Part shown: piece after piece, positions 58,326-64,000 of the stretch | Position numbering within the stretch: position 1 is the stretch's first letter | Layout: every line of letters starts with the position of its first letter | Assembly: GCA_009694285.1 (NCBI GenBank) | Contig: SHVK01000002.1 | Coordinates: 45,192 to 109,191, forward strand | Direction: 5' to 3' | Source: Candidatus Nanopelagicaceae bacterium | Lineage (GTDB): Bacteria > Actinomycetota > Actinomycetes > Nanopelagicales > Nanopelagicaceae | Length of the DNA stretch: 64,000 nt | Translations under genes and position numbers: made by a program | The notes under the pieces: generated by a model | Told to the model about the DNA's origin: nothing | Databases searched by the model: none | Seen by the model: only the letters and a program-made list of their open reading frames with translations

Positions 58326-58844
58326 ATGAAGGTATTTACTTTACTGGCACTTACTGGAATATTTTTTTTAAGTGGGTGTGCTGAAAGTGCAAATATTGAA
58401 GGTGCCAAATTTCCCATTCAGAGCCCACAATCTTTTGATGTGAGTGATGCAACCTTTGAGCTTTCGCAACAGATTCCTGCGGGAGCGATTACGGTTGTTG
58501 TGGAGTATGTCGATGCATTGAATTTTGCTTTAGATACTGGGGACTTGCGCCGGTTAAATAAAAGTGCAAAAAGTTCATGCACGTGTCTAAAACCAGCCAG
58601 CGGAATTAAAGAACTTTATCGAGAGGGCGTTGTGGTTGAAGGGAGGTATGAAATAACGCAACTAAAACCGATATCAATTAGCAAAGATCAGATCGCGCTC
58701 CAACTATTTTTAGAACGATCTAATACCTTGCAACTTAATTTAGAAAGTGGGGTTGCGTTAAAGATTCCAGGGATGGCAAGCAACGCAACATTAGAGATAG
58801 AGAAAATTCAGAATAATTGGCAGATCACTTCGAGCTCTCTTTGA
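58326..58844 (+). CDS. lipoprotein, DUF6318-like
   Basis: About 172 residues with a lipoprotein signal: MKVFTLLALTGIFF then LSGC, placing the lipid on a cysteine near residue 18. The mature part has VEYVDALNFALDTGDLRRLNKSA followed by a CTC cysteine pair, the core of actinobacterial DUF6318 proteins. These resemble small NTF2-fold extracytoplasmic proteins; the function is unknown. The start at 58326 is chosen because the signal begins there; 58302 is possible. Its stop overlaps the next gene's TTG. Confidence 0.7.
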   Translation: MKVFTLLALTGIFFLSGCAESANIEGAKFPIQSPQSFDVSDATFELSQQIPAGAITVVVEYVDALNFALDTGDLRRLNKSAKSSCTCLKPASGIKELYREGVVVEGRYEITQLKPISISKDQIALQLFLERSNTLQLNLESGVALKIPGMASNATLEIEKIQNNWQITSSSL

Positions 58845-59548
58845 GATTTTTCAACATATTGATTATTTCTTCATTAATATTTGCTTTCCAGGAAAATACT
58901 TTTTCAATTGCGGTAGATTGCACAAAAACCTGCATTGATCTGACGGTCGAAAATGGCGAGCTGGTCATTACCGGCAAACGCACTCCAGAAAAACCTAAGT
59001 ACAACCCCTTACCAATAGTTAAGCCGGTTGCTAGACCTACTGTTACGCCAACTTCTAGACCAACTGTTAAAGCGCGGATAAAGAGTAAACGACAACCGCG
59101 AATTGTACCTGTACGCAAAAAAGCAGTAAGTAAATCTTTAAATGATCAGATTAGACAACTTCTTCCGGCAGCGAGTATTTATCTACAGCCACAAAGTGGA
59201 GCTCTAATTCACGAGCCGGTGATATTTTGGACAGATTCGCCGCAGAGTTTTAAAAAGAGTTTGTACCTCTTGGATGTGAAGATCGACCTGGATCTAACAG
59301 TTAAGTTTTTATGGATTTGGGGTGATGGCAACACCTTTGTGACAACTTTGATTGGAGCCCCTTTCCCTTCACGTGAAATTACGCATATCTATTCGCAATC
59401 AGGATTTAACAAAGTTTCACTAAGTGGTAATTGGATCGGCAGGTATCGCCTAGATGGGGGAGTGTGGCAACAAATACCTGGGGTAATAACAACAACGAGA
59501 TCAACTCAAATCCAGATCAGCCAGGCACGAACAGTTTTCACCGGTTGA
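58841..59548 (+). CDS. secreted PKD-like domain protein
   Basis: About 235 residues. An N-terminal hydrophobic signal (LIISSLIFAF), a Pro/Thr/Arg/Lys-rich linker (about 45-90, with repeated RPTV), and a C-terminal beta domain containing FLWIWGDGNTF and ITHIYSQSGFNKVSLSGNW, the PKD-domain pattern. The likely start is a TTG at 58841 whose last bases form the stop of the lipoprotein gene (TTGA). The pair looks like one transcription and translation unit. Similar lipoprotein/PKD pairs occur in other actinobacteria; the role, perhaps at the cell surface, is unknown. Confidence 0.65.
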   Translation: MRFFNILIISSLIFAFQENTFSIAVDCTKTCIDLTVENGELVITGKRTPEKPKYNPLPIVKPVARPTVTPTSRPTVKARIKSKRQPRIVPVRKKAVSKSLNDQIRQLLPAASIYLQPQSGALIHEPVIFWTDSPQSFKKSLYLLDVKIDLDLTVKFLWIWGDGNTFVTTLIGAPFPSREITHIYSQSGFNKVSLSGNWIGRYRLDGGVWQQIPGVITTTRSTQIQISQARTVFTG

Positions 59549-59610
59549 TTTTCTCCACAGATTAATTACTTCTCCTTAATGGAGAATCAAATCGCCACCA
59601 AAGTTGGCGC

Positions 59611-60618
59611 ATGAAAAACCCTCGATTAATTAGCACTCCTTCGGATTTACTCATCGCAATTCCATTTCTATTGGGTTTCACCCCATCCAGTTCAATAGTA
59701 GTAGTTTCAATTAAAGACCAAATAGTAGAAATGACGATGCGTTCTGATTTCCCGCCTGAAATTAAGTATTCAGAAGTTGCCGAAGAATTATTGGCCCAAT
59801 TAGGTGCTCATAAAGCACAAGAGATACTTTTAGTTGCTTACTTGCCAACAGAGTTAGATTTTGATGCGCTCTTTTTAAAACAATTATTTATTGATCTAAA
59901 TAACTCAATCCCAGTGCGCGATTTTGTAGCCGTCTCCGGTGATCGCTGGCGTTCATTAAATTGCGTTGATGATGAATGTTGTCCGATCCAAGGTCGAGCA
60001 CTTCCAGAAATTTCTACCTCTTTACTTGCTGTCGAAGAGGTTGCGGCTGGAAATCCGATGCCACTTCAAAGTGAGGATGAGTTAATCGCATCGATTGCCT
60101 TTACGCCATCGCCATGGGATGAAGGTTTTACTGAAGCGATTGATAAACATTGGAATTATCTGCAAAGCCTTGGCCAAAGAGAATGTTCTAAAGCCGGTGT
60201 TGTCTCCTTACTCAAATTGATCAGCGAGTTTTCGGCAAAAGGTTATGTGCAAGAGAGAGAATTAGTGGTTGAAGTATTAGCAGCATTATCTGATATTCAA
60301 GTAAGAGATTTTGCAATTGGTGCACATGGCCAGGGGCTACTACTAACTCATTGGAGTATGTGGAGATGGTTATTGCGAATGGCACCAGAAGCAAATGTCG
60401 CACCTGTATCTAGCATCTTCGCAATCTTGTCTTATGAGCGTGGTGATGGCGCACTTGCACATCGTGCATTAGATCGGGCCCTTGCAAATGATTCGCAATA
60501 TTCATTGGCACTCCTGTTGCGTCGGACTTTTAGCGCTGGTTGGCCTCCAGAGGCCTTTAGCAAGATGCGCGCAGAGTTGCACCCAAAGATCAGTGACGAG
60601 ATTCTGGGAGCGGCTTAA
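59611..60618 (+). CDS. DUF4192 family protein
   Basis: A 335-residue soluble protein common in actinobacteria near the primary sigma factor gene. The N-terminus STPSDLLIAIPFLLGFTPSSSIVVV is the family hallmark (25 residues, core LLGFTPSSSIVVV). The C-terminal third contains helical repeats with GDGALAHRALDRALANDSQYSLALLL in two helices, resembling TPR-like pairs. Function unknown. No ribosome site stands out before the ATG. Confidence 0.85.
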   Translation: MKNPRLISTPSDLLIAIPFLLGFTPSSSIVVVSIKDQIVEMTMRSDFPPEIKYSEVAEELLAQLGAHKAQEILLVAYLPTELDFDALFLKQLFIDLNNSIPVRDFVAVSGDRWRSLNCVDDECCPIQGRALPEISTSLLAVEEVAAGNPMPLQSEDELIASIAFTPSPWDEGFTEAIDKHWNYLQSLGQRECSKAGVVSLLKLISEFSAKGYVQERELVVEVLAALSDIQVRDFAIGAHGQGLLLTHWSMWRWLLRMAPEANVAPVSSIFAILSYERGDGALAHRALDRALANDSQYSLALLLRRTFSAGWPPEAFSKMRAELHPKISDEILGAA

Positions 60619-60673
60619 ATCCGGCAATCTCAAAAGTGGACATTTCGCAAAATCTTCTCTATCTTTTGCTATA

Positions 60674-60788
60674 GGTCATGAGTTCCAGTTTTTAGCCCCG
60701 GCTTACTGGACGGCAACCCTCCACCGCGGTGGGGTGCTCCGGGTGAAGACCAGGTCGCTATCGAAGTGATAGTGGCAAGCGCGGGTAT
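60674..60788 (+). ncRNA. SAM-IV riboswitch
   Basis: S-adenosylmethionine-sensing aptamer of the actinobacterial type. Recognised from the ordered conserved segments GGTCATGAG, AGCCCCGGCTTACTGG, CGGCAACCCTCCACCGCGG, TGGGGTGCTCCGGGTGAAGA and CCAGG, then the 3' stem ending in GGCAAGCGCGGGT. A TGCTATA -10-like stretch lies just upstream. It precedes metY by about 40 bases, where the ribosome site GGAGG lies, so methionine synthesis would be turned down when SAM is abundant. Confidence 0.92.
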
Positions 60789-60829
60789 CTAGCGATAAAA
60801 AGTGATACCCCCTAACCGGAGGTCTATTT

Positions 60830-62143
60830 ATGTCATCACAACCACATTTTGAAACTGCTCAAATTCACGCAGGTCAAGTTCCAGATCCAACAACAGGTGC
60901 TCGCGCACTTCCGATCTACCAAACAACTGCTTATCAGTTCCGCGATACCAAGCATGCTGCTGATCTCTTTGGTCTAGCAGAACTTGGAAATATCTACACC
61001 CGAATCATGAATCCAACTCAGGATGCAGTTGAACAACGTTTAGCTGCCCTTGATGGCGGAGTTGCATCGTTGCTTCTTGCTTCAGGATCTGCCGCAACTT
61101 TTTATTCAATTGTTAACGTTGCAGAAGCGGGCGATCACATCGTTTCTTCTCCATCACTTTACGGTGGAACTTACAACTTGTTCCATTACACCTTGCCTAA
61201 ATTTGGCATCGAAGTTACTTTCGTTGAAGATCCAGATGATCTTGAATCATGGAAAAAAGCAGTACGTCCAAACACCAAAGCCTTCTTTGGTGAGACAATC
61301 TCTAATCCAAAAATTGATGTACTCGACATTGCTGGTGTTGCCAAAATTGCACATGAAGTTGGTGTGCCACTAATCGTGGATAACACCATAGCAACCGCAT
61401 TTTTGATTAAGCCAATCGAGCATGGTGCTGATGTTGTTGTTTACTCAGCCACCAAGTTTCTAGCAGGTCATGGAAACTCAGTTGTCGGCGCAATTGTTGA
61501 CTCTGGCAACTTTGATTATGCAAAGCACCCAGAGCGCTTCAAGAGTTTCAATGAGCCAGATCCAAGTTATCACGGCTTGGTTTACGCAGTTAATTTGGGA
61601 GTTGGTTCACCATTTGGTGCAAACCTTTCCTACATTTTTAAAATTCGTTTGACCCTTCTTCGCGATACTGGTGCTGCGGTAAGCCCATTTAACGCTTGGT
61701 TGTTATCAATCGGACTTGAGACTTTGAGTCTTCGTCTTGAGCGCCATATTTCAAATGCACTTTCTGTTGCAACTTGGCTAGAAAAACATCCTCAAGTTGA
61801 AAAAGTAAGTTACGCCTCACTCCCATCATCAAAATGGCATGCACTTGCCAAGAAGTACTCCCCTAAGGGAAGTGGCGCGGTTCTTTGCTTTGAAATTAAG
61901 GGAGGAATTGAAGCTGGTAAGAAATTTGTTGAAGCGCTTAAATTACATAGCCATGTTGCCAACATTGGTGATGTGCGCTCACTTGTTATTCAACCTGCGT
62001 CAACTACTCACTCCCAACTATCACCAGAAGAGCAGTTAACTGCTGGTGTCACACCCGGGCTGATTCGCCTCAGTGTTGGTATCGAGCATATTGATGACAT
62101 CAAAGCGGACCTCGAAATAGGTTTTGCCGCGGCAAAAGGTTAA
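60830..62143 (+). CDS. metY: O-acetylhomoserine sulfhydrylase
   Basis: PLP enzyme that makes homocysteine (or methionine from methanethiol) from O-acetylhomoserine. The 437 residues have family segments YTRIMNPTQDAVEQRLAAL, LYGGTYNLF, the PLP-lysine in YSATKFLAGHG and LIQPASTTHSQL. GGAGG nine bases upstream sets the ATG. Together with metX it forms the SAM-controlled direct sulfhydrylation route. Confidence 0.95.
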   Translation: MSSQPHFETAQIHAGQVPDPTTGARALPIYQTTAYQFRDTKHAADLFGLAELGNIYTRIMNPTQDAVEQRLAALDGGVASLLLASGSAATFYSIVNVAEAGDHIVSSPSLYGGTYNLFHYTLPKFGIEVTFVEDPDDLESWKKAVRPNTKAFFGETISNPKIDVLDIAGVAKIAHEVGVPLIVDNTIATAFLIKPIEHGADVVVYSATKFLAGHGNSVVGAIVDSGNFDYAKHPERFKSFNEPDPSYHGLVYAVNLGVGSPFGANLSYIFKIRLTLLRDTGAAVSPFNAWLLSIGLETLSLRLERHISNALSVATWLEKHPQVEKVSYASLPSSKWHALAKKYSPKGSGAVLCFEIKGGIEAGKKFVEALKLHSHVANIGDVRSLVIQPASTTHSQLSPEEQLTAGVTPGLIRLSVGIEHIDDIKADLEIGFAAAKG

Positions 62144-62182
62144 GCAAATTACCCCTTCTGGTTGTTTGTCGGGTGCGCTCAA

Positions 62183-63280
62183 ATGAGTACACCCGATAAA
62201 ACTCTGCCAGTAAGCGGTGCTTGGTGTGAAAATCACGAACCAGGAGAACGTCAATTTATAAATATCGGCGATCTTGAACTTGAATCTGGAGAAGTATTAA
62301 CAAATATCACCATTGCTTATCAAAGCTGGGGTGAGTTAAACAAAAACCGCGACAACGCAATTTTGATTAACCATGCATTAACTGGATGGTCAGATGTTCC
62401 TGCTTGGTGGCCATCACTTGTTGGCCCAGGATTACCATTTGATAATGATAAATATTTCATAATCTGTCCAAATGTAATTGGCGGCTGCCAAGGTTCAACT
62501 GGCCCAGCATCTATTGCACCAGATGGAAAACCATATGGTTCACGTTTTCCATATCTAACAATTCGCGACATGGTCGCCGCTGAATTCGCCTTTACGGAAA
62601 AAGTCGGCATCGCAAAGTACTTACTTGCAGTGGGTCCCTCTCTTGGTGGAATGCGGGCTCTTGAATGGGCGATATCTCATCCAGATCGTGTTGGCGCTAT
62701 CTGCACAATTGGTTCGACTGCAGTTGCTACTGGGGATCAAATTGGGGCAGCAAGTATTCAAATCAGAGCAATTAAAAAGGATCCACATTTTCATGGTGGA
62801 GATTTTTACGACAAAGAGTTTGGTCCAGTTGAAGGAATGGGTATTGCGCGCAGGATTGCGCATTTAACATATCGAACTGAAGCTGAGATGGATGTGCGTT
62901 TTGGTCGCGAAATGCAAGGGGATGAAACCGGCCGTTACGCTGTTGAATCTTATTTGGATCACCAGGCCGATAAATTGGCACGCCGATTTGATGCGAATAC
63001 CTATTTGATTTTGACTGAAGCGATGAACTCTCATGATGTTGGTCGTGATCGCGGGGGAGTAGAAGCCGCACTCGGATCGATCAAAATTCCAGTTATTGTG
63101 GTTTCGATTGATACCGATCGATTGTTCCCACCAAGATTGCAGCAAGAAATTTTTGAATTAACCCCAACCGCCGAAGCGCCAGATATTTTGGTTTCACCAT
63201 TTGGCCATGATGGCTTTTTGGTCGAAGTTGAGTCAGTTGGTGCGATTATCCGCAGAGCCCTTGCCCGAGCTGGCGGCTAG
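62183..63280 (+). CDS. metX: homoserine O-acetyltransferase
   Basis: Makes O-acetylhomoserine, the substrate of MetY. An alpha/beta-hydrolase of 365 residues: HALTGWSD oxyanion region, nucleophile Ser in GPSLGGMRALEW, Asp in VSIDTDRLFPP and His in FGHDGFLVE. The NVIGGCQGSTGP segment is a MetX hallmark. I use the ATG at 62183; a TTG at 62162 would add seven residues. It follows metY by 39 bases under the same riboswitch. Confidence 0.95.
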   Translation: MSTPDKTLPVSGAWCENHEPGERQFINIGDLELESGEVLTNITIAYQSWGELNKNRDNAILINHALTGWSDVPAWWPSLVGPGLPFDNDKYFIICPNVIGGCQGSTGPASIAPDGKPYGSRFPYLTIRDMVAAEFAFTEKVGIAKYLLAVGPSLGGMRALEWAISHPDRVGAICTIGSTAVATGDQIGAASIQIRAIKKDPHFHGGDFYDKEFGPVEGMGIARRIAHLTYRTEAEMDVRFGREMQGDETGRYAVESYLDHQADKLARRFDANTYLILTEAMNSHDVGRDRGGVEAALGSIKIPVIVVSIDTDRLFPPRLQQEIFELTPTAEAPDILVSPFGHDGFLVEVESVGAIIRRALARAGG

Positions 63281-63329
63281 CAGTAGTTCTAAAATTCTGG
63301 GATTTGAGCCAGATTTGAACTCAATCTGT

Positions 63330-63378
63330 GCACTTTTGGGGCGAAAATGTGCGCGGACGGGGTGAAAGAAATTATAAT
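63330..63378 (+). promoter_or_regulatory. metX-sigma factor gap: hairpin and TATAAT promoter element
   Basis: GCACTTTT (63330-63337) pairs with AAAA (63344-63347) and GTGC (63349-63352), with one bulged base and loop GGGGCG. It may help end metX transcription, although no T-run follows. TATAAT at 63373-63378 is a perfect -10 about 70 bases before the next start codon. CCCG and CGGG farther on could form another weak stem in the leader. Confidence 0.5.
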
Positions 63379-63449
63379 GTCACCATAAGGTTTTTTACCC
63401 CGGTCCACTTGGATCAGCGGGTTTAGAAAAATATCAGTAAGGACGCTAC

Positions 63450-64000
63450 GTGCCATCTTCTAGGCCTGCCAAAAAAGCCGCACCAGCAAAAAAAGTGGCT
63501 GTTAAATCAGTGGCAAAGAAAGTTGCGAAGGCACCAGCAAAAAAAACTCCAGTAAAAACTATTGTAAAGACACCAGCAAAAAAAGTTGTAAAGAAGGCTG
63601 CAAAAGCGCCAGCGAAAAAAGTTCCAGTGAAATCAGTTGCGCCAAAGGTACGTCCCAAGATTTTAACTAAAGCAGAGTTAGTAGAGTTAGCAGAACGCAA
63701 AGCAGTATTAGCGGCCGAATTAAAAAGTGCGAAAAAAACTGGAAAAAGTTCTGCACCTACCGCACCCACTTCAGCTAAGAGCACTGCCACACCTGCAGCA
63801 TCAAAAATTAAGCCAATTAAAGTAACTGTTGATGGTGAAGAGGTTGAGTTAGAAGAGGTTGAGTTAGAAGATATTGAAGCTCTTGAAAAAGAGTTGGTAA
63901 CCGATAATTTAGAAGGCGTCGAAAATATTGTTGATGCAGAACGAAAAGAAAAGCCAGCCGAGGTTGAAGATGACCGCGCTGCTTTCTCACTTACTGCCTC
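63450..64000 (+). CDS. sigA: probable primary RNA polymerase sigma factor, N-terminal part
   Basis: The frame begins with GTG, six bases after AAGGA, and is open to the window edge (183 codons). Only the poorly conserved N-terminus is visible. It has a Lys/Ala/Pro-rich stretch with repeated PAKK and VKK elements (residues 5-65), a helical segment ILTKAELVELAERKAVLAAEL in part, and an acidic segment (about 130-180, with ELEEVELEDIE). This is the layout of actinobacterial HrdB/SigA before region 1.2. The position after nrdJ, NUDIX and DUF4192 agrees. The conserved sigma regions are outside the window, so a histone-like or other Lys-rich protein is not fully excluded. Confidence 0.7.
   Translation, partial: MPSSRPAKKAAPAKKVAVKSVAKKVAKAPAKKTPVKTIVKTPAKKVVKKAAKAPAKKVPVKSVAPKVRPKILTKAELVELAERKAVLAAELKSAKKTGKSSAPTAPTSAKSTATPAASKIKPIKVTVDGEEVELEEVELEDIEALEKELVTDNLEGVENIVDAERKEKPAEVEDDRAAFSLTA

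Overview
This window is a gene-dense, almost collinear stretch of a low-GC actinobacterial chromosome. Neighbouring genes often overlap by 1 to 4 bases, there are no rRNA, tRNA, IS or phage genes that I could recognise, and the longest gap is under 300 bases. The gene order (cdsA-rlmN, dxr-rseP-ispG-GNAT-proS, rimP-nusA-infB-rbfA-truB-ribF-rpsO-pnp-M16-dapB, thyX-dapA-rnj-ftsK-rodZ-like-rimO-pgsA-cinA-clgR, recA-recX-miaB-miaA-dapF-hflX-lexA-LysM-nrdR-nrdJ) is the conserved actinobacterial core order. Together with the AT-rich base composition, compact layout, ThyX, a B12-dependent ribonucleotide reductase, a SAM-IV riboswitch and mycobacterial-type SOS boxes, this suggests a streamlined freshwater actinobacterium of the acI / Nanopelagicales type (Candidatus Planktophila or Nanopelagicus). 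The taxon is an inference from gene content and style, not from a marker gene.

Layout. 1-1447: end of phospholipid synthesis (cdsA) and rlmN. 1444-13755: an accessory block for polyamine uptake and catabolism, placed between rlmN and dxr, which are normally neighbours. It holds two FAD amine oxidoreductases, a flavin-binding PNPOx-like protein, gamma-aminobutyraldehyde dehydrogenase, a PotDABC transporter, an agmatinase-family ureohydrolase, a methyltransferase and a GABA aminotransferase. 13822-20006: non-mevalonate isoprenoid genes (dxr, ispG), an intramembrane protease, a GNAT protein and proS. 20079-27087: translation factors, tRNA modification and riboflavin kinase. 27250-31495: RNA decay (pnp), an M16 peptidase and lysine/peptidoglycan synthesis (dapB). 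31508-33496: a glutaredoxin, an AzlCD exporter and thyX. 33522-42687: dapA, RNase J, FtsK, a RodZ-like protein, RimO, PgsA, CinA and two regulators. 42899-45269: recA-recX and a GntR regulator. 45270-47210: a large secreted protein of unknown function. 47274-54006: miaB-miaA, an EamA transporter, dapF, hflX, and a divergent lexA/LysM SOS pair. 54295-59548: nrdR-nrdJ, a NUDIX hydrolase, and a lipoprotein/PKD-like pair. 59611-63280: a DUF4192 protein, then a SAM-IV riboswitch with metY-metX. From 63450: the N-terminus of what is probably the primary sigma factor.

How the parts work together. The polyamine block can import putrescine or spermidine, oxidise the amine to an aldehyde, convert that to GABA and transaminate GABA to succinate semialdehyde; agmatine or another guanidino compound can feed in through the ureohydrolase. 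LexA boxes lie at lexA, at the LysM gene and at recA, so one SOS circuit links repair to a likely cell-division brake. NrdR has a candidate operator in front of its own operon with the ribonucleotide reductase. Many promoters share a TAnnnT hexamer placed 6 to 7 bases before the start codon, so leaderless mRNAs look common. The most unusual sequence features are the inverted repeat and alternative pairings at the patD promoter, the structured segment after potC, the five-unit 9-base repeat at the start of ispG, and short tandem repeats sitting on gene boundaries.
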